Shown here one piece after another: positions 1 to 7,308 of a stretch of 10,647 bases of DNA. Position 1 is the first letter of the stretch. The number at the start of each line of letters is the position of its first letter. The position numbers were made by a program, and so were the translations under genes. Source of the stretch: Acidobacteriota bacterium (lineage in GTDB: Bacteria > Acidobacteriota > Blastocatellia > Pyrinomonadales > Pyrinomonadaceae); assembly GCA_023436495.1 (NCBI GenBank), contig JAEZIT010000103.1, positions 1 to 10,647 of the forward strand, given 5' to 3'. The notes below the pieces were generated by a model. It did no database searches and was not told the origin of the DNA. It worked only from the letters and a program-made list of their open reading frames with translations.

Positions 1-369
1 GTGATAAAGGAGATAACCGGCGGCGGCGCGGATTTCACGCTTGAAGCAACAGGAATTCCAGCGGTTCTTCGGCAAGCCATCGACGCGCTGGGCGCATTGG
101 GAACCTGCGGTATCGTCGGCGCTGCTCCGCTTGGCGCGGAAGCATCGTTCGACATCAACGACGTGATGCTGCCCGGCAAGTCGGTCCTGGGAATAATCGA
201 GGGAAACAGCATTATCGAGGAATTTATCCCTCACCTTGTCGAGCTACATCGCCAAGGCCGCTTTCCATTCGATAAACTCGTTAAATTTTACCCGCTCGAC
301 CAGATCAACCAGGCCGCGGAAGATAGCGAAAAGGGCGGCACGATCAAGCCGATCATACGCCTGCAATGA
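1..369 (+). CDS. Zinc-type alcohol dehydrogenase, C-terminal fragment (5' end outside the window)
   Basis: This is the last 122 residues of a medium-chain NAD(P)-dependent alcohol dehydrogenase, resembling the aryl/benzyl-alcohol dehydrogenase branch. Such enzymes oxidise alcohols to aldehydes in the cytosol, with a zinc ion held by the missing N-terminal domain. The visible part is the end of the Rossmann domain (GGGADFTLEATG, then an LGTCGIVGAAP strand-turn) and the returning catalytic-domain tail. The tail carries GIIEGNS, the GRFPFDKLVKFYPLDQIN segment typical of this branch, and a closing GGTIKPIIRL. The frame is open to base 1, so the GTG there is probably an internal valine and not the start. 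The exact substrate cannot be told. Class assignment is firm; subfamily is by recall. Confidence 0.85.
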   Translation: MIKEITGGGADFTLEATGIPAVLRQAIDALGALGTCGIVGAAPLGAEASFDINDVMLPGKSVLGIIEGNSIIEEFIPHLVELHRQGRFPFDKLVKFYPLDQINQAAEDSEKGGTIKPIIRLQ

Positions 370-458
370 TCTATACTTACCACACGGCCCCCGGGCTTAT
401 CGCTATCGCGATCAGCCGCATAGGCTGGAAGATTGGCAACTATTGTAAACATTAGCTT

Positions 459-1244
459 ATGGAAATGGACTATGCGCTCGTCAATTTATTATATGCGGTG
501 GGCATGATGCTCGGCATGTTGTTTTTGATGGAGGCCGGCAGAAAGATCGGATCTCGGCGGATGGCACGAGATGCGGAAGGCGCGCGGGCCGGCATCGGAA
601 CCGTCGAGGGAGCGCTCCTCGCGCTATTGGGCTTGCTTATAGCTTTTTCTTTTTCCGGAGCGGCCGCCCGGTTCGATACTCGGCGGCAGCAGATCGTTGA
701 CGAAGCGAATGCCATAGGGAGCGCCTATATGCTGGTCGATCTTCTTCCGCCCGAAACGCAGGAACCGCTGCGTAATACATTTCGGCAGTATGTCGAATCC
801 CGATTGGAAGCCTATCGTCGAATGCCAGATCTTGCCGCTGCCAAAGTCGAGGTGGACCGCTCGAAAATGCTGCAGAACGACATATGGGCTCAGGCAGTTT
901 CGGCAACGCGCGACACCGGGTATCAGCCCGTCGCGCTTCAGGTCCTACCCGCAATCGGAAAGATGATCGACATTTCCGCACGAAGGACCGCTGCGCTTTT
1001 TACGCATCCGCCGTCGATAATTTTTGTAATGCTCGGAGCATTGATGCTGATCTGCTCCCTGTTGGCCGGTTATGGAATGGCCGGTGCGCGATCGCGCAAT
1101 TGGATCCACACGATCGCATTTGCCACGATCCTTGCATTGACGTTCTTCGTCATCCGCGACCTGGAATATCCCAGGCTGCCGGGGCTCGTCGGTTTAAGCG
1201 GGTTCGATAACGTCCTGGTGGAGCTCAGGAAAAATATGAACTGA
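459..1244 (+). CDS. DUF4239-family integral membrane protein
   Basis: A 261-residue membrane protein of unknown function that matches DUF4239 (bestrophin-like). It has four hydrophobic segments, at about residues 5-25, 47-66, 187-209 and 217-232. The hallmark block is VEGALLALLGLLIAFSFSG followed by AAARFDTRRQQIVDEANAIG. A soluble, charged, mostly helical stretch (about 70-180) lies between the two hairpins. The end has the family's DLEYPRLPGL sequence after the last helix. The start is the first ATG in the frame; no good Shine-Dalgarno precedes it, and the ATG two codons later is equally possible. It lies 89 bp after the dehydrogenase and 43 bp before the next gene on the same strand, so co-transcription with the latter is possible. 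No biochemical role should be assigned. Confidence 0.85.
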   Translation: MEMDYALVNLLYAVGMMLGMLFLMEAGRKIGSRRMARDAEGARAGIGTVEGALLALLGLLIAFSFSGAAARFDTRRQQIVDEANAIGSAYMLVDLLPPETQEPLRNTFRQYVESRLEAYRRMPDLAAAKVEVDRSKMLQNDIWAQAVSATRDTGYQPVALQVLPAIGKMIDISARRTAALFTHPPSIIFVMLGALMLICSLLAGYGMAGARSRNWIHTIAFATILALTFFVIRDLEYPRLPGLVGLSGFDNVLVELRKNMN

Positions 1245-1276
1245 GAATGGACAGCACGTTTCTGAAGTTGTCGGGT

Positions 1277-1283
1277 AAGGAGG
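1277..1283 (+). promoter_or_regulatory. Strong ribosome binding site for the LDH/MDH-family gene
   Basis: AAGGAGG lies 4 nt before the ATG at 1288. It is one of the best Shine-Dalgarno matches in the window and fixes this start. Confidence 0.8.
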
Positions 1284-1287
1284 TTGC

Positions 1288-2235
1288 ATGAAGGTCGGAA
1301 TAATCGGGGCCGGCTCCGTCGGGGCCGCTTGCGCGGTGGCAATGCTTATTCGAGGGTCTTGTGATCATATCGTAATAAACGATCTCAACGAAGAAAAGGC
1401 TAAGGGCCTCGCGAATGACCTCTCGCACGGCGAGCCACTTGGCCCGGCGACCCGGATCGAAGAGGGGCCAATCAACCAATTTTCAGATGCACGGATCGTC
1501 ATCATTACGGCCGGTATCAACGAGGCCGCGGGAAATGCCGTCGATCGCGGCGATAAACGCGGCCGCCTACTGCTGCTGCCTAAGAACACCGAGATCTACA
1601 AAGACATTGTCCCGAAGATCGAAGAACATGCGCGCACCGCGGTGATCCTGGTCGTGACCGACCCGCCGGATCCGCTGGCCGATGTCATTCGCCTGCTTAT
1701 GAAAGACGCCAGGGTAATAAGCTCCCGGACATTCCTCGACAGCCTGCGTTTTCGCCTGCAGATAGCTCGGCGGCTTGGCTGCCATCCCGCTTCTGTCGAT
1801 GCAGCCGTTATCGGCGAGCACGGTACATCGCAGGTTTACGTTTGGTCGGCCGCGCGTGTCGCCGGCGTAAAGGTGCTCGATCTTGTCGAGAAAAGAAAGC
1901 TCGATCCCGCCGAATTCCGACGGGAAGTCGAAGAGGCGGTAAAGTTTGCGAATATAGGGATAATTGAAGGCACGGGTGCAAGCCGATATGGGATCGGCAT
2001 CGTAACGGCGAGGTTGGCCGAAGCGATACTTCGCAATGAGCGGCTCGTTGCTCCCGTAGGCTCGTTTCGTCCTGAATACGATATTACGCTTTCGCTGCCG
2101 TCGGTAATTGACGCGACCGGCGTTGCCGAGGTCGTATCGCCCACGCTTAACGAAGACGAATCCCGCGCCTTGGCCGCGAGCGCCGAAACGCTTCGCGAAG
2201 CGCTGCGGGGCGTGTCTCATCTGCTTGATGCGTAA
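1288..2235 (+). CDS. Lactate/malate dehydrogenase-family NAD-dependent oxidoreductase, VTDPPDP variant
   Basis: A 315-residue 2-hydroxyacid dehydrogenase of the LDH/MDH superfamily, predicted to interconvert a 2-hydroxy acid and a 2-keto acid with NAD in the cytosol. The Rossmann glycine motif GAGSVG is at 7-12, and the acidic residue binding the NAD ribose is D32. The catalytic set is intact: D151 and R154 in LDSLRFR, and H178 in GEHGTS. Two features set it apart from ordinary LDH/MDH. The mobile substrate loop after TAG (74-76) is about 8 residues longer than usual and contains AAGNAVDRGDKRGRL. The nicotinamide-side VTNP motif reads VTDPPDPL (D125). I recall a minor subfamily with these traits, so it is probably a known but poorly characterised branch. 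Substrate is not predictable: the usual Gln/Arg selector position falls in the altered loop. Its stop lies 3 bp from the stop of the convergent exonuclease gene. Confidence 0.85.
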   Translation: MKVGIIGAGSVGAACAVAMLIRGSCDHIVINDLNEEKAKGLANDLSHGEPLGPATRIEEGPINQFSDARIVIITAGINEAAGNAVDRGDKRGRLLLLPKNTEIYKDIVPKIEEHARTAVILVVTDPPDPLADVIRLLMKDARVISSRTFLDSLRFRLQIARRLGCHPASVDAAVIGEHGTSQVYVWSAARVAGVKVLDLVEKRKLDPAEFRREVEEAVKFANIGIIEGTGASRYGIGIVTARLAEAILRNERLVAPVGSFRPEYDITLSLPSVIDATGVAEVVSPTLNEDESRALAASAETLREALRGVSHLLDA

Positions 2236-2238
2236 GGG

Positions 2239-2910
2239 TTACGAGATTGCGGACACCTTGCCAATGCTGATTGCCGGCGCTGCCGTACCCAAAAAGTTCA
2301 TTCGGCGGTAAACCGCTCTTGTGGCCTTAACGTCCTGCATACAGTAGCGGTAAATTTCTTCGTACCGGCCGTCGAGGTAGGCTTCGTAAAGATTCGCACC
2401 TGTCACATCGCCCTCTTTCGGCGAAGGTATCCCGAGCACGTACGCGAGCTTTTCGAGGCCTGTGTAGTTCTTATAAGCCCAGCAGTCCCATTCGCGCATA
2501 GTGTCGTAAATCGGCTGGCACCGGTATTTTGCGAACGACAGACGCACCGTTGGGCGAACGCCGTTTATTATAGAACGTTTAATGATGAATGGCAGGTCGA
2601 ACTCCATTACGTTATGCCCGACGATCAGGTCGCGGCCCGGGTTAAATCCCCGCATCATTTCCCAAAAACTGCGCAGCGTCGCCGCTTCGTCGTCGAACCT
2701 TCCCGAATCTTCGTTCCATCCGTGACAGCCAAATTCTAACCGCCGCCCGTCCGAAAAATCGCGCGTGTACACAATGCACAACAGCCGTCCGAGATTTCCG
2801 TCCAACGCCGTTTTCCTGTATTCCTCTTCCGTTTCCCAGTACAGATTTTCCTCAAAGCCAGCCTCGCACGGCAGCGTCTCGCAATCCATAGTAATGACTT
2901 GCTGAACCAT
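2239..2910 (-). CDS. PolB-like DEDDy 3'-5' exonuclease
   Basis: A 223-residue predicted 3'-5' exonuclease of the RNase H-like fold, similar to the stand-alone exonucleases related to the PolB proofreading domain. It should remove nucleotides from DNA (or RNA) 3' ends using two metal ions. All four acidic residues are visible: D9 and E11 in ITMDCETLP (Exo I), D105 in GHNVMEFDLP (Exo II) and D193 in YRYCMQDV (Exo III). Y189, four residues before D193, gives the DEDDy type. There is no polymerase domain. The start is the ATG at 2910, preceded by GAGGAGG at 9 nt. The frame stays open upstream to 3333, but that stretch overlaps the neighbouring gene in another frame and has no ribosome site supporting it. 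It forms a tight pair with the small gene upstream (14 bp gap). Confidence 0.88.
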   Translation of the reverse strand: MVQQVITMDCETLPCEAGFEENLYWETEEEYRKTALDGNLGRLLCIVYTRDFSDGRRLEFGCHGWNEDSGRFDDEAATLRSFWEMMRGFNPGRDLIVGHNVMEFDLPFIIKRSIINGVRPTVRLSFAKYRCQPIYDTMREWDCWAYKNYTGLEKLAYVLGIPSPKEGDVTGANLYEAYLDGRYEEIYRYCMQDVKATRAVYRRMNFLGTAAPAISIGKVSAIS

Positions 2911-2919
2911 AAGTATTTT

Positions 2920-2926
2920 CCTCCTC
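2920..2926 (-). promoter_or_regulatory. Ribosome binding site of the exonuclease, overlapping the upstream stop codon
   Basis: The minus strand reads GAGGAGG 9 nt before the exonuclease ATG. Its bases overlap the TGA stop (2927-2925) of the 93-residue gene, which suggests translational coupling. It decides the start of the exonuclease. Confidence 0.75.
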
Positions 2927-3206
2927 AGATCAAGTAGCCCTGCATATGCAGGCCCGATCGGCTTCCCGTAAGCTCGACTACGACAAATCCATCCAGACCA
3001 ATGTCCGGACGAACGGAAACGCGGGCCGGCAGCTTGTCGATCAGCGCCGTCAGGGCGGTATGCTTTACCGCATAGGCACGCTGTCGGCTGCGTCCGCGCA
3101 CGGTTTTGGCAATGCGGTTCGCCGCTCGTGCCCGCGTCATCAACACGTTCGAATGCCTTTCTTCCAAACTGCTTACCACGTCGCTGAATCTCCGCTTTGC
3201 TGCCAT
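2925..3206 (-). CDS. Small basic protein of unknown function (93 aa)
   Basis: I do not recognise this protein. The first two thirds look helical and very basic, with clusters KRR, RARAANR and RGRSRQR between residues 4 and 43. A short helix follows (ALTALIDKLP), then a more strand-like tail (VSVRPDIGLDGFVVVEL). There is no signal peptide or membrane segment. The charge would suit nucleic-acid binding, and the close coupling with a 3'-5' exonuclease makes an accessory or substrate-binding subunit possible, but this is inference. The ATG at 3206 is chosen because AAGGAGG precedes it (spacing 11 nt). A TTG at 3242 in the same frame would add 12 residues but lacks such a site. Confidence 0.7.
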   Translation of the reverse strand: MAAKRRFSDVVSSLEERHSNVLMTRARAANRIAKTVRGRSRQRAYAVKHTALTALIDKLPARVSVRPDIGLDGFVVVELTGSRSGLHMQGYLI

Positions 3207-3223
3207 TTCGTCTCTTTCCTCCT

Positions 3224-3239
3224 TTTGTGTTCTCACAAA
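3224..3239. repeat. Perfect inverted repeat TTTGTG-N4-CACAAA before the 93-aa gene
   Basis: A 6-bp perfect inverted repeat with a 4-nt centre (TTCT on + strand) sits beside the ribosome site of the 93-residue gene, between that gene and the terminator of the helicase operon. It could be a small operator or an mRNA hairpin limiting access to the ribosome site. A chance occurrence cannot be excluded. Confidence 0.4.
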
Positions 3240-3283
3240 CAAAATGACGAAACGTGATAAGAATCGGAAATGTCTTTAAAACT

Positions 3284-3309
3284 AAAAAAGCTGCGCATTT
3301 TACGCAGCT
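3284..3309 (-). terminator. Rho-independent terminator of the sigma/HTH/helicase operon
   Basis: On the minus strand the 7-bp stem AGCTGCG / CGCAGCT closes a 7-nt loop (TAAAATG) and runs straight into six T. It begins 25 nt after the helicase stop codon. It separates the helicase operon from the downstream 93-aa/exonuclease pair, which therefore needs its own promoter or read-through. Confidence 0.85.
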
Positions 3310-3334
3310 CTCCCATGCATCTATTCCCGCCACC

Positions 3335-6300
3335 TCAACCGCCGCTGGGGCATATGAAATAGTGCGGGCAGCGCGGGCAAACTTTTTCGTCTGTCTTAGG
3401 CGGAAAATGGCCCGCGTTGATGCCGTCGATCGCCTGTTCGTACTTCTCGACGTGATTGCCGATCACCCTGTCGGTGATCGAAACGTCCCTAACCGAATTG
3501 TCCGAAAGATAGACGCGCTCCAACAAAACCTCCGCGTCTGGATGCTGCAGCCGCGCCGCATGCACCACAAGCGGGTCACCCTCGCCCGGCGCTTCTTTCT
3601 TCGGCGGCCTACCCGTTTTATATTGCCGAATAACGATGCGATCCGTTTCGCCGCCGGCGGCCGTGCGCAGCGAATATGGCTGTACCCGCACCGTGCCGTT
3701 GCGCAGCCGCACTGCGTACGTCGGACGCGCAACGTCGCCGCCCTGCGAAGCCACGTGCGATACGGCGGCTCTTACCATTTCGACCGCGGTTCGCCTGTAA
3801 ATTGGCGCGTACGGGTGATCGTCGATCTCCGCCGCCTGCCAAAATTCCTCGAATCGCGCCAAAGCCGTATCCTCGTTCAGCTCGATCTCGGGATTCCGCG
3901 CGATCGCCTCGAGCGATTCGATCGTATCGTGTACGCTGGAGTGAAATTTCAAATAGATAGATGCTTCGTCGTCATGGCGAAGCTGCAGGACGTAATTGTA
4001 ATAATATTTTCGCGGGCATTTAAGATACGCCTTCAATGATCCAAGGTAATACACACTCCCGTTATCAGCGGCTTCGGGCACCTCTGGTTCGTCGTCACCG
4101 CCTGCGATTTCTGCGGCCGCGGGAAGCTTGTCTACAAGTGCCGTCAAAAACTTCGATTCGTTACTGTTCGTTTGGCCGTAACGCGTTGCCCGTGACAGAT
4201 GAAGGTAATCTCTCGCCCGCGACATTGCAACGAAGAAAAGGCATTCTTCCTCTTCAACGTGGTGGTCTACGTCCTGCTCGATCAGTCCCGTCGGGTTCGG
4301 GCACGTTTCGCCATGTTTCGTACCCGGAAATTTCCCTGCGCCCAAGTGGGGCAAATATACGACCGGGAATTCCAGTCCCTTTGCCGAATGAACGGTCAGC
4401 AGCCGCACCGCGTCGAGTCCGGCTGCCGCTGCGGGCATCTGCGAAAAGTTCCTGTCCTCCCCGAACCAAGACAGTGTTCGTACGTGTTTTATAAACTCCG
4501 CGATCCGTTCTGGTCCGTCGAAGCGTTCGCCGATATTCTCCGCCGACTGCAAAAACTGATAGATCGCCAGCAGCTTAGAGCTATTCGTCACAGTCGGCTG
4601 ATCCAGGCATGGAAGCAGATATTTGCTCAAATTGAACAAATACTCCGTTAGAAATTCCCAAGCCGACGCGTCCTCCGGAACCGCCGTAAGGTGTCCAAGT
4701 AACACCCGTAGGCCGTAAGCTCCCTCTTCCGACACCTCGCCGCCGTCCAGCACCGCGGTGATCGCCGTCTCGATATTCCCTTCGTTCGCTTCGGACGCCG
4801 CAATGACACGCTTCACATCCTCCGGCGGTATGTCATATTCCGGAAACCGAGCAACACGCACCAGTCCGAAACCGGTCCGCGCCGCCCGCAGATCAAGCAG
4901 CGACAGCAGGTCACGAACCTCTTCGCGTTCAAAGATATCGCCCAAATAGAAGATCGGGATTCCTTCCGCCGTCAGCACTTCCCCAAACTTTTTCAGTTGG
5001 TTGTGCGTCCTGCAGATCAGGGCCTGATCTTTATACGCTATCCCGGCCGCAAGATGTTCGCGTACGCGCCGGGCGATCTCCGACGCTTCTGCCGAGACCG
5101 AACCGGCAATGCTGTACGAGATCACCGAATCATCGCCGGTACGCCCCCGAATAGGTTCCCATGCTGCAAACGGCGCCGCCCCGCCGCCCGCCGTCATCTT
5201 CACGGCAAAATGCGCGAATAGATCTACGATCTCACCCTTCGACCGGTAATTCACTTGCAGCGATCTCGTCGCTGCGCCGGGGAAATCCCGGTCGAACAGG
5301 TTTAGGTTCGCCGGCGACGCTCCACGCCATCGATATATCGATTGCCGCAGATCGCCCACCGCCCACAGCGACGCTCCATCGGCCGCGACCTCTTTCAAAA
5401 GAACCCCGCAGGCCCGGTTTACGTCCTGATATTCATCGACCAAGATCGCATCGTATCGACGGCGCATTTCTCGGCGGACCGCTTCGTTTTCCTGCAGCAG
5501 CCGCACCGCCTTGAATAACAGGTCGCCGAAATCGAGCAGCTTTTCTTCATCCAGGTATCGCTGGTAAAATTCATAGACCCGGGCCGTCTCAATAACCTTC
5601 TCCGCCGTGGCCTTCGAGTCTTCGTCATTTGCCGCGGCCATCATCGCCTCGCCCAACTTTCTGTAGTCCGCCGGCCCGCAAAGCTCGTCCTTTGCCCGTG
5701 AAATAGCAGACAATATCGCGGGCAGGTTCCGCGCGGGTTCGTGCAGGTTCTGAAAATGTTCGAGCCCGATCGCATCCAGATTTTGCTCTAGATACAGAAC
5801 CGCGTCGATCCTGTCCAGCAGCCTCGACGTCGGCTCGAGCCCCACTTCCTGCCAATACCGCCGTAGAATGTCGAGCGCGAAAGCATGAAATGTCATTATC
5901 TGCATTCGAGCCGCGGCGTCCGCATCGTCCGTCTCGACACGCTCGCGCATTTCTTCTGCAGCTTTGTTGGAAAAAGTAAGTGCAAGGATACGGTGGGGAT
6001 CAATTCCGTTCTTCAGCAGGTATTCGATCCGCGCCGTAAGTGTATGCGTCTTTCCCGTTCCCGGCCCCGCTGAAACCAGCAGCGGGCCGTCCGTCCATTC
6101 CGCGGTATATTTCTGGCTCGGATCGGGCGTCGGTTTATCGTCGGCCAAGGCCTTCCGTTCAACTTCATTAACTGGAACGAGCACGGCATGTGCGAGCGGT
6201 CCCGCGACGATATCCGGCGGCATCTCCAATGCATCCGCGATCTGGGTCAATTTCAATCCATCCACGGCGAACGCCTTTCGCAGTACTGACGACGGCGCCA

Positions 6301-6715
6301 GTAACTCCATGGCGAACGCATTCGCTTCGCGTTCGCGCCGTTCGCCCGCGCCGTATCCGACTGCCGCTTCCGCCGAACCCACATTCTCTTCATCGCGACC
6401 TATATCGCCGATGTCGCTCGATGAACAGTGCATGCTGCGATGATGCAGAACAAAATGCGCCGCCTCGTGCGCGATGCAGTATTGCCTGAACCATCCGTCG
6501 ATCGTGTTATTAAAATATATGCAGTCGTCTTCGATAACGGCCAAAGCTCCGCGCAGATTCGAAGATCCCGGATGCTCCGGCACGCATAAGAGGCCCAAAT
6601 GTTCGGTGACCCGCGAGGCGGCTTCGGCTGCCGCGACAAGTCCGTCCGCATCTGCGGCGAATACCTCCGCGCGTAATGTCGCCGCGGCTTCGCGAATTTC
6701 CCGCCAATGGCCCAT
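3335..6715 (-). CDS. Three-domain fusion: ImmA/IrrE metallopeptidase, UvrD-like SF1 helicase, degenerate RecB/AddB-type nuclease domain
   Basis: This 1126-residue protein joins three parts. (1) Residues about 30-170 are an ImmA/IrrE zinc peptidase with HEAAH at 83-87 and a third ligand, probably E130, in EREANAFAMELLAP. (2) Residues about 195-865 are a UvrD/PcrA/Rep-type 3'-5' DNA helicase with a complete motif set: GPGTGKT (217-223), TFSNKAA (247-253), DEYQD (427-431), GDLRQSIYRWRGA (454-466), VNYRS (488-492), TVHSAKGLEF (774-783) and VAMSRAR (829-835). (3) Residues about 885-1126 resemble the RecB/AddB nuclease domain, with C900 and C1113, C1116, C1122 (CX2CX5C) in the Fe-S pattern. The expected DYKTG reads QYKTG (Q1031), so nuclease activity is doubtful. 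The start is 5 bp after the HTH gene's stop and has no clear Shine-Dalgarno, suggesting coupled translation. Peptidase and helicase activity are well supported; biological role is inferred to be DNA repair or defence. Confidence 0.9.
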   Translation of the reverse strand: MGHWREIREAAATLRAEVFAADADGLVAAAEAASRVTEHLGLLCVPEHPGSSNLRGALAVIEDDCIYFNNTIDGWFRQYCIAHEAAHFVLHHRSMHCSSSDIGDIGRDEENVGSAEAAVGYGAGERREREANAFAMELLAPSSVLRKAFAVDGLKLTQIADALEMPPDIVAGPLAHAVLVPVNEVERKALADDKPTPDPSQKYTAEWTDGPLLVSAGPGTGKTHTLTARIEYLLKNGIDPHRILALTFSNKAAEEMRERVETDDADAAARMQIMTFHAFALDILRRYWQEVGLEPTSRLLDRIDAVLYLEQNLDAIGLEHFQNLHEPARNLPAILSAISRAKDELCGPADYRKLGEAMMAAANDEDSKATAEKVIETARVYEFYQRYLDEEKLLDFGDLLFKAVRLLQENEAVRREMRRRYDAILVDEYQDVNRACGVLLKEVAADGASLWAVGDLRQSIYRWRGASPANLNLFDRDFPGAATRSLQVNYRSKGEIVDLFAHFAVKMTAGGGAAPFAAWEPIRGRTGDDSVISYSIAGSVSAEASEIARRVREHLAAGIAYKDQALICRTHNQLKKFGEVLTAEGIPIFYLGDIFEREEVRDLLSLLDLRAARTGFGLVRVARFPEYDIPPEDVKRVIAASEANEGNIETAITAVLDGGEVSEEGAYGLRVLLGHLTAVPEDASAWEFLTEYLFNLSKYLLPCLDQPTVTNSSKLLAIYQFLQSAENIGERFDGPERIAEFIKHVRTLSWFGEDRNFSQMPAAAAGLDAVRLLTVHSAKGLEFPVVYLPHLGAGKFPGTKHGETCPNPTGLIEQDVDHHVEEEECLFFVAMSRARDYLHLSRATRYGQTNSNESKFLTALVDKLPAAAEIAGGDDEPEVPEAADNGSVYYLGSLKAYLKCPRKYYYNYVLQLRHDDEASIYLKFHSSVHDTIESLEAIARNPEIELNEDTALARFEEFWQAAEIDDHPYAPIYRRTAVEMVRAAVSHVASQGGDVARPTYAVRLRNGTVRVQPYSLRTAAGGETDRIVIRQYKTGRPPKKEAPGEGDPLVVHAARLQHPDAEVLLERVYLSDNSVRDVSITDRVIGNHVEKYEQAIDGINAGHFPPKTDEKVCPRCPHYFICPSGG

Positions 6716-6720
6716 ATATT

Positions 6721-7308
6721 TTATGTCAGATCCAACAGCTCCCGTTTTTCCGCCGCTGTCAGCGTTTGATCCTCTCTCACTGCATCGGCAAAGCTCTTCT
6801 TTGATACGCTATCCGGCCGTGTTGCCGTCTTAAAACTCGTTCCACTCGTCGCCGCCCGCATCTGCAGATAATTTGCGACCGTCTGTTCGGTCATTTCCAA
6901 AAGGCCCGCTATCCGATCGATCATCGCCTTCGGTATGGACGAAAATTGCAGCCGCCGCTTTTCCGCGTACATGAGCAGAGAAATGCTGATCCCAAGCCGT
7001 TTCGCAAATTCCGCCTTGTCCCAGCCCTTTTCCGCTGCTGCTGCTGCCAAACTTTGCGGGACTTCCTGAGCCTTTGTCATCGCGTTGGCCAGCACCGATC
7101 GGCCTAATTCGCGAAACCGAGCCTCTTCGTCCTCCGTAAATTCTTCATCCGGCTGCGCGACAATTGCACGCGCTGCCGCGAATTCCATTAGGTCGTCGGC
7201 GAATTCCGGATTTTCCTCGATCCATCGCCGCAGCACTGCCAGGTCGTTGCCGCCACTTGTTTCGACCGCGTACCCTTCTAAAACTTCAGCCAGCGTCTTT
7301 CCGCTCAT
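6721..7308 (-). CDS. XRE-like helix-turn-helix protein, candidate partner or substrate of the ImmA domain
   Basis: A 195-residue protein with a helix-turn-helix at about 93-135: KGWDKAEFAKRLGIS is helices 1-2, and a later SSIPKAMIDRIAGLL segment resembles XRE-type domains where IP precedes the last helix. An acidic N-terminal part (about 20-70, including RRWIEENPEFADDLMEF) is unrelated to DNA binding. After a polar linker (about 151-172) comes a short C-terminal helical motif, KSFADAVREDQTLTAAEKRELL. The ATG overlaps the sigma-gene stop as ATGA, and AAGGAGG inside the end of the sigma gene gives it a strong start. By analogy with ImmR and DdrO, which are XRE-type repressors cut by ImmA and IrrE, it may be the target of the peptidase encoded next to it. 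Its place right after a sigma gene is also typical of anti-sigma factors. Both roles are inference. Confidence 0.8.
   Translation of the reverse strand: MSGKTLAEVLEGYAVETSGGNDLAVLRRWIEENPEFADDLMEFAAARAIVAQPDEEFTEDEEARFRELGRSVLANAMTKAQEVPQSLAAAAAEKGWDKAEFAKRLGISISLLMYAEKRRLQFSSIPKAMIDRIAGLLEMTEQTVANYLQMRAATSGTSFKTATRPDSVSKKSFADAVREDQTLTAAEKRELLDLT

Noticed and set aside
2911..3333. Extending the exonuclease frame upstream to make a 364-residue protein
   Set aside because: The extra 141 residues are low-similarity, overlap the 93-residue gene in another frame and cross the helicase terminator, while a strong ribosome site precedes the ATG at 2910 where the Exo I motif begins.
3254..4651. Long + strand open frames opposite the helicase gene (for example 3254-4039 and 4036-4494)
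   Set aside because: They are Arg-rich antisense shadows of a clearly conserved helicase with all motifs on the minus strand; no domains and no ribosome sites were seen.
6311..6352. Clustered GCGAAC / GTTCGC palindromic words
   Set aside because: They encode the Glu/Arg-rich GERREREANAFA segment holding the ImmA third metal ligand; codon choice explains the pattern.
7033..7047. GCT triplet run
   Set aside because: It encodes a short Ala stretch (residues 88-92 of the HTH protein) and is too short to suggest a phase-variable repeat.
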